The translations under genes were made by a program, and so were the position numbers. A DNA stretch of 64,000 nt, taken from NCBI GenBank assembly GCA_028871815.1, contig JAGWMJ010000001.1, forward strand, positions 1-64,000, in the 5' to 3' direction. Positions 35,258 to 43,437 of this stretch are shown here, one piece after another (the stretch's first letter is position 1; each line of letters begins with the position of its first letter). This DNA comes from Armatimonadota bacterium. GTDB taxonomy: Bacteria; Armatimonadota; Chthonomonadetes; Chthonomonadales; Chthonomonadaceae. Under the pieces are notes generated by a model, which worked only from the letters and a program-made list of their open reading frames with translations, made no database searches and had not been told where the DNA came from.

Positions 35258-36187
35258 ATGAAAGAGTACTTCCGCACGACGCTTTTTGCCCTGATTTGCC
35301 TCCTGCAGGCGCCGGCCGCAGTCACCGCCATGCAGACCGGTACACCGGCACAGTGGCCGCCCTGGGAGGTGTACGCCAGGGGCGCCTACTTGCCGTTTGA
35401 CCGAATGGTGGATGCACTGGCCAGGGCGGACGTTGTGGTGATCGGTGAGGAGCATACGAACGAGCCCGGGCACGCCATGGAGCTGAAAATCCTGCAGGCG
35501 CTGTACGCTCGCCGGCCGGATATGGCGCTCTCGATGGAGATGTTCGAACGCGACGTTCAGCTGGTACTGGACGAGTACCTGGCTGGAGATATCAGCAAGC
35601 AGAGCTTCCTGGCGGAGGCGCGGCCATGGCCGAACTACGCAACCGACTATGCCCCGCTTGTGGAGTTTTGCAAGCGGCGCCAACTGCCGGTTGTCGCTGC
35701 CAATGTGCCGCACCGGTACGTCAGCCTGGTTGCGGCCAAGGGCCAGCAAGCCCTTCTGAAACTGCCGAGAATGTCGCGACGCTTTCTACCAAAGCTGCCC
35801 TACTCGCAAACAATTCCACCCGGCTATGATCAAGCCCTGACGGCGATCTTTGCAAATCACGGTGCGCCCGGCGGCGCGACAGCCGGCGAGGGACCGCCGC
35901 ATATGAAACAGGCGCAGGAGCTTTGGGACGCCACGATGGCGGACTCGGTGGCGCAGGCAACGCGCCGCCTGCATGGGCGCTTGATCATGCAGCTGAACGG
36001 CGCAATGCACAGCGACTCGGGTTGGGGCCTGGTTGACAGGCTGCGGCGGCAGATGCCGCGCCTCCACGTCGTTACCATCTCGATACGCCCGGTGAGCTCG
36101 TGGTCCAAAGCCAACACGGCATCCGACGCCACTGTCGCCGACTTCGTGGTCTACACGATCACCACCGGACCATTCACCCACACATGA
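35258..36187 (+). CDS. ChaN-family (haem-binding uptake, Tiki-like) exported protein
   Basis: A 309-residue secreted protein with a signal peptide (residues 1-25, TTLFALICLLQAPAAVTA). ChaN-family hallmarks are VVVIGEEHTNEPGH near the N-terminus, ALSMEMFERDVQLVLDEYL, the PVVAANVPHRYVSLV segment, and GAMHSDSGWG near the end. The His and Glu of GEEH are the residues used for haem or metal binding in this superfamily. There is no lipobox cysteine, so it is probably periplasmic rather than a lipoprotein. It is a single-gene unit divergent from the Gfo/Idh operon. Confidence 0.88.
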   Translation: MKEYFRTTLFALICLLQAPAAVTAMQTGTPAQWPPWEVYARGAYLPFDRMVDALARADVVVIGEEHTNEPGHAMELKILQALYARRPDMALSMEMFERDVQLVLDEYLAGDISKQSFLAEARPWPNYATDYAPLVEFCKRRQLPVVAANVPHRYVSLVAAKGQQALLKLPRMSRRFLPKLPYSQTIPPGYDQALTAIFANHGAPGGATAGEGPPHMKQAQELWDATMADSVAQATRRLHGRLIMQLNGAMHSDSGWGLVDRLRRQMPRLHVVTISIRPVSSWSKANTASDATVADFVVYTITTGPFTHT

Positions 36188-36354
36188 GCCGCTGAACGGC
36201 GCCGGGACCAACGCCGCCGGATGGCGGCAGACCGGGACCACCTCCTGTGGTATCCTAGGTGGATTATGCGTGCTATGCCGTCGCGCCGACCCGCGTGACT
36301 GTGCCACGCCTGCGGCAGCATCTCATCGACCCGGATGATGCCGAATGATTGCGC

Positions 36355-39300
36355 ATGTTACCAAGTAGTTGGAGCATTCAACTCCTAGGGCCGCTCCAGG
36401 CCAGGTACGGCTCAACGTTATTGTCGCGTTTTCGCACCGAGAAGACTGCGGCGCTGCTGGGCTACCTGGCGCTTCACATCGGCAAGCAGCACTCCCGCGA
36501 ACTGCTGGCGGAGATGTTCTGGCCCGAGCGCAGCCCAGAGAGTGGGCGCCTGAGCCTGCGTGTAGCGCTGGCTTCACTGCGGCGCCAGCTTGAACCACCC
36601 GGCGTTGCGGCCGGCTCGGTGCTTGCAAGCAGTTACGATTGGATCTCTCTGAACGCCGCCTCCACAGGGACCGACCTGCAGGAGTTTCGTTCCGCCGTTC
36701 GTACTGCTCGTTCAGCGCGCGCGCCGGACCTGTATCCGGCGCTGCAGGCCGCCGCATCTCTCTATTCGGGCCCGTTCCTGTTGGGTTTCTATTACGACTG
36801 GGTGCTCACGGAGCGCGCTCAACTTCAAGACGCTTACTGCGGCGTGCTTCAGGAGTTACTGGATCTTGCGGAAGAGAGTGGCAAGTTGACCTCGGCTTTG
36901 GAGTATGCGCATGCCGCTGCCGCAGTAGACCCGCTGGAGGAGGGTCCGCAGCTGCGCTTGATCCGGATCTACGCCGCTTCCGGACATCAAGCGCGCGCTG
37001 CCGAGCACTGTGATACGTTTGCCCGGCGAATTAGCGCTGAACTGGGCTTACCGGAATCGGCGGAACTGAAGCGACTGCGGTCGTCGCTGCCCGACCTACC
37101 CATGGACGCACCGGCAGCGGCTGCACACGCGCCCGTCGAGCCGGTGCGCACAAACGCCGCGCCGTCGCCGGTCGATCCGAACCTGGGCGAACTGCATCTG
37201 CCTTTCCTGTTGACGCGCTTCTTCGACCGCGCCGACGAGCTCGAGGAGCTGCAGCGGATGCTTTCGCCAACGGCGCCCCAACGACTGATCACGTTGACCG
37301 GAACAGGCGGCGCGGGCAAAACACGATTGGCGATTGAGGCGGCATCACGATGGCATGCGGCCGGAGGCGGACCCGCCTGGTTTGTGTCTCTGGCCGAGGC
37401 CAGCAACGGCACGGCGGCGGCGACCGCCATCGCCACAGCACTCGATCGCATGCAGGATGGCATCGACCCGATTGCTTCCGTCGCTGAGAAGATTTCCGGC
37501 CGAGCCACGCTGTTGATCCTCGACAACATGGAGCAGCTGGCGGACGGCGCCGAGTTCGTCCACCGGTTGATAGCCAGTTCGATCGGGCTGAAGGTACTCG
37601 CGACGTCACGCCACCTGCTTGGCATAGATGGTGAGGTTGGTTTTACGGTTGCACCGCTTCCGGCGCCCCACCTTCCAACCACTGCCGAGCGACTTGTGGA
37701 GTTTTCCAGCGTGCAGCTGTTTGTGGACCGGGCGCAGGCGATTCGTGCCGATTTCCAGGTGACTCCGCGCAACGCTCGGGCCGTGGGGTCGCTTTGCAAT
37801 CGACTGGAAGGTATTCCGCTCGCTATCGAGCTCGCCGCCGGTTGGATACAGGTTCTTACACCGGCACAGATGCTGCTGAAGCTGGAGCGACGGTTTGAGT
37901 TGCTGGTAAGCCGACGTCGCGACCTGGACTCTCGGCACCGGAGCCTCTGGGAGACTGTCGACTGGAGCTACAGCCTGCTGCCGGCGTCTTTACAGAGCGT
38001 GCTTCGCGCCCTCAGTGTCTTCCAGAGCGGTTTCACCACCGATGCCCTGGCAGCAGTCTGCGGTCTTCCGGCAGCGGATGCCTGGAGGGTGCTGGAGGAG
38101 CTTCGATCCCGATCATTGATTACGACGGTGGAGGCCGACGGTGAAATGCGGGCAACGATGCTCGAGACACTGCGTGAATTCGCCGCAGCGTTGTGCTCCG
38201 TGGAGGAACGGCTGGCGCTGACGCGACGGTACGCCGCGTATTACGCAGAATTGGCCGGTCGCGCCTCTACAGCGGCGACAGGCAGGGAGCAGTTGCAATG
38301 GATGCGGTGGCTGGAGCCCGAGGTGCGAAACCTGCAGGTGGCCATCAGGACCTGCCTCGACGCGGAACCGCAAACGCACCTGGCCGACCTGGCGCTGGAG
38401 CTTACGGGCTGGTTGTGGCGCCCATGGTTCAAGCGAGTACGGACGGATGACATGCGTGGATGGATCACGCGCGCTCTGGAGCTCGGTAGCCGGGCGCCAT
38501 CCGAACATCGAACGCGTGCTCTGATCGGCGCCGCCGCGTACGCGTGGGTAAGCGGCGAGCACTCAGCCGCGCGCGAAGATGCCGCCGGCGCATTGCAGAT
38601 GAGCCGCCAGTTGCGGCTGCGAACCGAGGAGTCCGAGGCCCTGACGATGCTGGGCATCGTAGCCGTGAGTGCCGGCGACGACTCATTTGGAATGCAGTGT
38701 CACGAGGAGGCTCTGGCTCTCCGCCAACGGTACGGTACGCCGATGCAGGCGGCGAACTCGCTCCATAACCTTGCAATAGTATCTATCACGCAGTACGATC
38801 TGGTGCGGACCCGGGAACTGCTGACGGAAGCCGAAGCACTGCAGGTTACGAGCGAGGACGACATCGGGCGTTGCAAGAGTCTGCTAAACCTTGCAACGGT
38901 AGATCTACTGCAAGGCGACTACCAAGCCGCCCATCGGCGATTCGTGTCGTGCCTCGCGTTGGCGCGCTCCGCCGGCTTGACCATTGAGGTAGCCAACGCT
39001 CTGAAAGGGTGTGCGCAGGCCGATATTGAATTGAACAGACTGGAAGAGGCGGAGTCGGCCCTATCCGAGGCCATGTTGATTTACCGGGACCTCGGCGACC
39101 AACACGGCTTTGGCCTGTCGCTCGGCAGCCTCGGCGCTATCGCCTGGCTGCGGGGCGAACGAAACGACGCTGCCGATTACGCGCGTCAAAGCCTGGAGTT
39201 GCTGCGCGACGTGGAGGGCGAGACCGAAGTCACGGAGACGTTAGCGCTGCTCGCTCTTACAGCCATATCGAATACGGAGCGAGCGGCAGTTGTTTCCGAA

Positions 39301-39618
39301 ACGAAGCGGGCCGTGGCGCGATTTCAAACACCGGAGAATGGTCTGGCGATCGTTCAGGCGGTTGATATCCTCTGCTTTGTGACACTGAACGCCCAAAACC
39401 GGCGAACCGCAGCCGAGCAGGTGGCGATCGTTGAGGCGTGGCGCAATCGTACCGGATGCCGCCGCCTGCGTCTGTTTGCTGCAATCGGCGCGGGCATTCA
39501 ACGCAAGCTCAAGGAACTTCGGCCGGCTAAGCCCGGACTGGACACGGCGCCGACGGCGACGGCGACGGACGGAACGCTTGCCTCGTGTGCTGCATTTGCG
39601 GCTGCACTTCAGCTATGA
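36355..39618 (+). CDS. Large BTAD/NB-ARC/TPR transcriptional regulator (SARP-LAL type)
   Basis: A cytoplasmic regulator of 1087 residues. The N-terminal winged helix (about 1-95: IQLLGPLQARYG, KTAALLGYLALH) is followed by a bacterial transcriptional activation domain (about 95-240: RLIRIYAASGHQARAAEHCD). The NTPase module has P-loop LTGTGGAGKTRLA (about 313-325), Walker B LLILDNMEQL and the sensor-like LKVLATSRHLLG. The C-terminal about 400 residues are TPR-like repeats (QAANSLHNLAIVSITQYDLV, YRDLGDQHGFGLSLGSLGAI). This matches ATP-driven signal-integration regulators. Its targets are not known; the two beta-propeller genes directly downstream are candidates. Confidence 0.9.
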   Translation: MLPSSWSIQLLGPLQARYGSTLLSRFRTEKTAALLGYLALHIGKQHSRELLAEMFWPERSPESGRLSLRVALASLRRQLEPPGVAAGSVLASSYDWISLNAASTGTDLQEFRSAVRTARSARAPDLYPALQAAASLYSGPFLLGFYYDWVLTERAQLQDAYCGVLQELLDLAEESGKLTSALEYAHAAAAVDPLEEGPQLRLIRIYAASGHQARAAEHCDTFARRISAELGLPESAELKRLRSSLPDLPMDAPAAAAHAPVEPVRTNAAPSPVDPNLGELHLPFLLTRFFDRADELEELQRMLSPTAPQRLITLTGTGGAGKTRLAIEAASRWHAAGGGPAWFVSLAEASNGTAAATAIATALDRMQDGIDPIASVAEKISGRATLLILDNMEQLADGAEFVHRLIASSIGLKVLATSRHLLGIDGEVGFTVAPLPAPHLPTTAERLVEFSSVQLFVDRAQAIRADFQVTPRNARAVGSLCNRLEGIPLAIELAAGWIQVLTPAQMLLKLERRFELLVSRRRDLDSRHRSLWETVDWSYSLLPASLQSVLRALSVFQSGFTTDALAAVCGLPAADAWRVLEELRSRSLITTVEADGEMRATMLETLREFAAALCSVEERLALTRRYAAYYAELAGRASTAATGREQLQWMRWLEPEVRNLQVAIRTCLDAEPQTHLADLALELTGWLWRPWFKRVRTDDMRGWITRALELGSRAPSEHRTRALIGAAAYAWVSGEHSAAREDAAGALQMSRQLRLRTEESEALTMLGIVAVSAGDDSFGMQCHEEALALRQRYGTPMQAANSLHNLAIVSITQYDLVRTRELLTEAEALQVTSEDDIGRCKSLLNLATVDLLQGDYQAAHRRFVSCLALARSAGLTIEVANALKGCAQADIELNRLEEAESALSEAMLIYRDLGDQHGFGLSLGSLGAIAWLRGERNDAADYARQSLELLRDVEGETEVTETLALLALTAISNTERAAVVSETKRAVARFQTPENGLAIVQAVDILCFVTLNAQNRRTAAEQVAIVEAWRNRTGCRRLRLFAAIGAGIQRKLKELRPAKPGLDTAPTATATDGTLASCAAFAAALQL

Positions 39619-39902
39619 CGCTGGATTGACACTATTGCGCTATCTCCGGGTGAGTTTTGTAGCGCCCGACCCGTCCGGATGCCCGGCTCGGGCATACCGT
39701 TGCGCTCACCTGAAATCGAACGTTCGCGCCATTTAACGAATTTGTAACGGCGCATCCGGCATCTTCCCCGTTACGGAGTTGAGCCGCGTTGCAGCGCCGT
39801 CGACGACTCCGGCGATGCTATGTACGAAGCAACCAGCGGGAAACATGCGGCGCCAACGCCGGCAATCCACCGCCTGGTTCCGCGCAGTCTCAAGGAGATC
39901 AA
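39619..39902. other. Intergenic region before the beta-propeller genes
   Basis: 284 bases without a credible gene. A TTGACA box is present just after the regulator gene (ATTGACACTATTGCG), but I could not find a clear matching -10. The strong AAGGAG Shine-Dalgarno of the next gene is at its end. Confidence 0.5.
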
Positions 39903-41126
39903 ATGAAGTTCAACGATTGGATCTGCATTCGCCGCCGCATGCTGCTGCCCCTGGCGGCGGTGGCCGCAGCCGGCGTATTCGGCACCGGTGGCGCCTGCTT
40001 TGGCAGTGGCGGCCAGAAAGGCGTTCAAGTACCGGACAGTTACTTCGTTCTGGCAGCCAACAAGTCCGACGACACGATAACCGTTTTCCAGGTGGATCAA
40101 AGCACCGGCGCTCTCACCAGGCTCTCAACTGTGGCCACCGGCCATCAGCCGGTTGATGTGGCCGTGCCCGACACCAATAACGTCATGCGGGTGGTGTATG
40201 TACTGAATGCCGGGGATCGCACGATTTCCGAGTTTCAGATGTTCCGCAACGGTCTGTTACAGCCGCTGTCACCGGCCACCATACCCACAGGAACCGACCC
40301 CGTGTCATTCGTGCGGCGGAACTTCACGGACGTCGTCTCTGTGGTCGACAGAAGCTCGAACACAATAGCAAGATATCTGATCCAGGGCAACGGCCAACTG
40401 GCAGGTGACGGACTGATTGCAACCGGCCCAGCGCCGGTGGCGGCGACGATCCTTTCGGAGGAGCTCTGCGAGGTGAACAGCACCAACGATACGCTGGGCG
40501 AGTTCGTCTACACCGGCGATCCACCTGCGCCGCCAAAAGATCCGACCGCGACCTATCCCGTTGGAAAGGGCGCGGCTGCCATCGCGTGGGAGCAGGGTCC
40601 AAACCTTGCCGGCGGCTTGTGGGTAGCGAACAGTACGGCAGAGACCATCACGAGCTTTCCAACAACGTGGAATACCGCAAGCATCCAGCCATCGAGGATT
40701 ACAGGGGCCGGCTCCAGCAGTTCCGTGCCGGGCCACCCGGTGGCGTTGGCAGCCGACCTCGACGTGGGCTCGCACCACGGTGACCGTGCCGTTTATGCGC
40801 TCACTCAGGAGGGTCAGCTTCTGCAGTACCACTTGAGCGGCGATGATACCGGTCCGGCTGCCGCAGCAACAGCCGTGGCCACCGGCCCATCACCGAGCGC
40901 CTTATTACCGACCGCGACGGAACTTGCCAAGCCGTTTCTGTATGTGGCGAACAGCGGTGACGGAACCGTTTGGCAGTACACGCTGCACAACGACTTCTCT
41001 GCCCCCACGGCAACGGGCACACCGACCTTCTCGGGAAAAGGCGTGAATGCGCTCGCGTTCGCCATCACCGGCGCAGAGACGTCGCTGCCTCCCGGCAGCG
41101 GCGGTATCTCGATACCGGTGAAGTAG
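39903..41126 (+). CDS. Exported beta-propeller protein (lactonase/YncE-like)
   Basis: A 407-residue protein with an N-terminal export signal (RRRMLLPLAAVAAAGVFGTGG). Repeated propeller blades follow: YFVLAANKSDDTITVFQVD, VVYVLNAGDRTISEFQM, GLWVANSTAETITSF and FLYVANSGDGTVWQYTL. These resemble the seven-bladed lactonase/YVTN group. The ATG at 39903 is chosen for its AAGGAGATC Shine-Dalgarno; the longer frame lacks one. The blade motif (V)xNxxDxTI is conserved. Catalytic activity cannot be claimed; it may be a binding or scaffold protein. Another propeller gene follows 54 bases later. Confidence 0.82.
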   Translation: MKFNDWICIRRRMLLPLAAVAAAGVFGTGGACFGSGGQKGVQVPDSYFVLAANKSDDTITVFQVDQSTGALTRLSTVATGHQPVDVAVPDTNNVMRVVYVLNAGDRTISEFQMFRNGLLQPLSPATIPTGTDPVSFVRRNFTDVVSVVDRSSNTIARYLIQGNGQLAGDGLIATGPAPVAATILSEELCEVNSTNDTLGEFVYTGDPPAPPKDPTATYPVGKGAAAIAWEQGPNLAGGLWVANSTAETITSFPTTWNTASIQPSRITGAGSSSSVPGHPVALAADLDVGSHHGDRAVYALTQEGQLLQYHLSGDDTGPAAAATAVATGPSPSALLPTATELAKPFLYVANSGDGTVWQYTLHNDFSAPTATGTPTFSGKGVNALAFAITGAETSLPPGSGGISIPVK

Positions 41127-41180
41127 GCAAACTGACAGGCTTTCACTCGCTTCTGACCTGATACGAGACAGGATGAGACA

Positions 41181-42731
41181 ATGAAACACAAAACAGCGTG
41201 GATTGCCGCCATGGCCGCCGTCGCTCTGACCGCCGTGGCCGGCTGCAGCAACGGCGGCGCAACAGCACCCACAGGCTCTCGGTCGGCCGGCGCGCTTTCG
41301 ATGACCATACACTGGCCGAACAGAACGCGACTGATACCGGTTGACTCGCAGAGCATCACGGTAGTGGTCGCGGCAGGCGCTCAGATACTTCAGAGCCAAA
41401 CAGTGCCGCGACCGGCAACCGGAACCAACACCACCACCGTGACCTTTCCGAGCATTTCACCCGGCAGCGTGACCGTTACGGCCTCCAGCTATCCGAACGC
41501 AGACGGATCGGGCGTGGCACAGGCAACAGGCGCCCTCTCAGCGACTATTGTCGCCAATAAAACCACGACAACGCCTGCGCTCACCATGAGCAGTACGATT
41601 CAGCACATCAACGTAACCGCCTCCATCAATCCGTTGGCAGTGGGTAAAACGAGCACGCTGGTTGCGACGGCCACCGACGGCGAGAACCCACCGGAAGTCG
41701 TTCTGGTAAGCCCGGCCACGGTTAAGTGGACAGCAGACAGCGCCAGCGCGATCACGTTAGCACCGTCCGGCCTCACGGCAATTGCAACCGCTAACACTGC
41801 CGGGAGCCACGCCGTAACGGCATCTGAGAGTGAGTCGGGTAAGTCTGGGTCGGTTGTACTCACCATCACCGCTACGCCACCCGCTACGGCCTCTATACTG
41901 ATATGCGATGTTATGAACAGCCAGGTGATTGGTCTGGACGCGATTCCGCCAGCCCATCCGCAGGTCTACAGTCCAACCACAACGCAGGGCTTCTCCCCGC
42001 AGAGTGCGATTTTCGACTTGCAGGGCCGTATCATCATCGCCGACTATCCGTATCGCGTCCTGCGCGTGGATGACCTGACGGGAGCCAACCTGGTGGAGTT
42101 TCATCCTCCGTCAGCGGCCTCCACGCTCGCGATAGACGGCGCCGGCCGGATCTACTACCGCGATGACAACTTCTACATCAACCGAATCGATGACTTTACC
42201 GGAGCCAACCCCGTGAAGTTCACGGACGCCGATTTCAACGCTCCAAGCTGCATTGTGCCGGATGTGGGGAGCGCCACCTCAAGTGGCCCGATCTATGTTC
42301 TGGACACCGTGAAGAATGAAGTGTTCCGGTTCCGTGATATGACCGGCGCCGGCGTTGTAACCCTGGGATCAACCGGCTCCGGCGCATCGCAATTCGATCT
42401 GCAGGGGTTCGGCGCCAATGGCGGCGAACATGGAATGGCGATGGACTCGCAGCACCGCCTGTACGTTGCGGATTTCAACAACAGCCGCATCGTACGGTTC
42501 GATGACATCACCGGCAAGAACTGGACGGTGTTCGCCGTGCCGGCCGGAAACGGCTCAACAAAGCCGGTATCGGTCGCTCTCGACCACGCCTCACCGCAGC
42601 ACATCCTGTTCACCACCGCGAATACGGTCTATCGGATGGACGACATGACGGGGACGAACCTGGTGAAGTATGGAACGGCGGGAACCGGCGCCGGCCACTT
42701 CAACTCCACGGTGGGCCTCGCCGTGAAGTAG
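41181..42731 (+). CDS. Lipoprotein with NHL-like propeller built on a DDxTGxN repeat
   Basis: A 516-residue protein with a lipoprotein signal (AVALTAVAGCSNGG, lipobox Cys 22). Two Ig/Big-like beta domains fill about residues 35-230. The C-terminal propeller has five copies of one motif: RVDDLTGANLVEF, RIDDFTGANPVKF, RFRDMTGAGVVTL, RFDDITGKNWTVF and RMDDMTGTNLVKY, alternating with strands such as GRIIIADYPYRV and HRLYVADFNNSRI. Such blades suggest ligand or protein binding at the cell surface. It is probably co-transcribed with the preceding propeller gene and is followed by a strong terminator. Confidence 0.82.
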   Translation: MKHKTAWIAAMAAVALTAVAGCSNGGATAPTGSRSAGALSMTIHWPNRTRLIPVDSQSITVVVAAGAQILQSQTVPRPATGTNTTTVTFPSISPGSVTVTASSYPNADGSGVAQATGALSATIVANKTTTTPALTMSSTIQHINVTASINPLAVGKTSTLVATATDGENPPEVVLVSPATVKWTADSASAITLAPSGLTAIATANTAGSHAVTASESESGKSGSVVLTITATPPATASILICDVMNSQVIGLDAIPPAHPQVYSPTTTQGFSPQSAIFDLQGRIIIADYPYRVLRVDDLTGANLVEFHPPSAASTLAIDGAGRIYYRDDNFYINRIDDFTGANPVKFTDADFNAPSCIVPDVGSATSSGPIYVLDTVKNEVFRFRDMTGAGVVTLGSTGSGASQFDLQGFGANGGEHGMAMDSQHRLYVADFNNSRIVRFDDITGKNWTVFAVPAGNGSTKPVSVALDHASPQHILFTTANTVYRMDDMTGTNLVKYGTAGTGAGHFNSTVGLAVK

Positions 42732-42759
42732 GAAACAGGACGTTCCGCCGGCGATACGG

Positions 42760-42793
42760 AAAGGGCCCGCCCTCATCGAGGAGCGGGCCCTTT
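42760..42793. terminator. Bidirectional intrinsic terminator
   Basis: The arms AAAGGGCCCGC (42760-42770) and GCGGGCCCTTT (42783-42793) form a perfect 11-bp stem with a 12-base loop. It lies between the convergent propeller-lipoprotein and Hsp20 genes and can serve both. Confidence 0.8.
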
Positions 42794-42818
42794 CTGCACC
42801 GGTAGACCGGCGCGAGCG

Positions 42819-43310
42819 TCAGGCCGACTCGATAGCGACCTTGACCGACTTGGAGCGGGCAGACTCCGGCTTCGGAAGGTGGAGTACCAGGACCCCGTTC
42901 TTCCACGTGGCGGAGACGCGATCCGGATCGATGTCCGCCGGCAGGTTGAACTGCCAGTGAAAAGCTCCCGGCGCGGCTGACCAGATGCTCTGCCGTATCA
43001 GCTTTCCGCCCTCCACGGTCACCAGCGGTTTGCGCTCGCCTTTCAGCGTGATGGAGTCGCGCAGCGCTTCAATGCTCAGCGTCTCGGCATCGAGCCCGGG
43101 AGCGGGAATTGCAAACACGAATTCCGCCTCGGTCTCGTAGACGTCGGGCGAGAGCTCGGCGTCCAGGCGACCGGTCAGGGTCGCGTGCGCCGGCGATCCC
43201 GCGCCCACGAGCCGGCCGAAAGCCTCGTCGATCTGACTCTGCACTCGATCCAGGTCGCTCCATGGCGACCATCGCGCAACCGTCCCGACATTTCGACTCT
43301 GTATCGACAT
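42819..43310 (-). CDS. Hsp20-family small heat-shock protein
   Basis: A 163-residue alpha-crystallin-type chaperone that holds unfolded proteins. The N-terminal region carries RWSPWSDLDRVQSQIDEAFG. The crystallin domain (about residues 50-140) has DVYETEAEFVFAIPAPGL, ITLKGERKPLV, WQFNLPADIDPDRVSATWKNGVLVLHLPK, which contains the A-x-x-x-n-G-V-L signature. The C-terminal tail KSVKVAIESA has a V-x-I variant of the IxI motif. The start at 43310 has a GGGAGGAAG Shine-Dalgarno. A paired palindromic site just upstream suggests specific control. Confidence 0.92.
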   Translation of the reverse strand: MSIQSRNVGTVARWSPWSDLDRVQSQIDEAFGRLVGAGSPAHATLTGRLDAELSPDVYETEAEFVFAIPAPGLDAETLSIEALRDSITLKGERKPLVTVEGGKLIRQSIWSAAPGAFHWQFNLPADIDPDRVSATWKNGVLVLHLPKPESARSKSVKVAIESA

Positions 43311-43333
43311 GATCTTCCTCCCAAAAGCGTATG

Positions 43334-43370
43334 ATGGTACTACCATTCATTTGCATGATGGTAGTACACT
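43334..43370 (-). promoter_or_regulatory. Paired operator-like palindromes upstream of hsp20
   Basis: ATGGTACTACCAT (43334-43346) is a perfect 13-base palindrome. A second, imperfect copy ATGGTAGTACACT lies at 43358-43370. Each is preceded by ATG (ATGATGGTA), and the centres are 24 bases apart, on the same side of the helix after just over two turns. The site starts 24 bases upstream of the Hsp20 start codon. It is neither a CIRCE nor an HspR box. I infer a dimeric repressor or activator site. Confidence 0.5.
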
Positions 43371-43437
43371 CACTTATACGGAGCATATCTACATCAGAGT
43401 TCCCGTTAACGGCTGCGTTGGCGTCGCGTACCGCAGT

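Noticed and set aside
36349-36354. TTG start six bases before the BTAD regulator ATG
   Set aside because: ATG 36355 gives a normal winged-helix N-terminus; neither start has a strong Shine-Dalgarno, so ATG is preferred.
43311-43380. CIRCE or HspR operator before hsp20
   Set aside because: The palindromes do not match TTAGCACTC-N9-GAGTGCTAA or CTTGAGT-N7-ACTCAAG.
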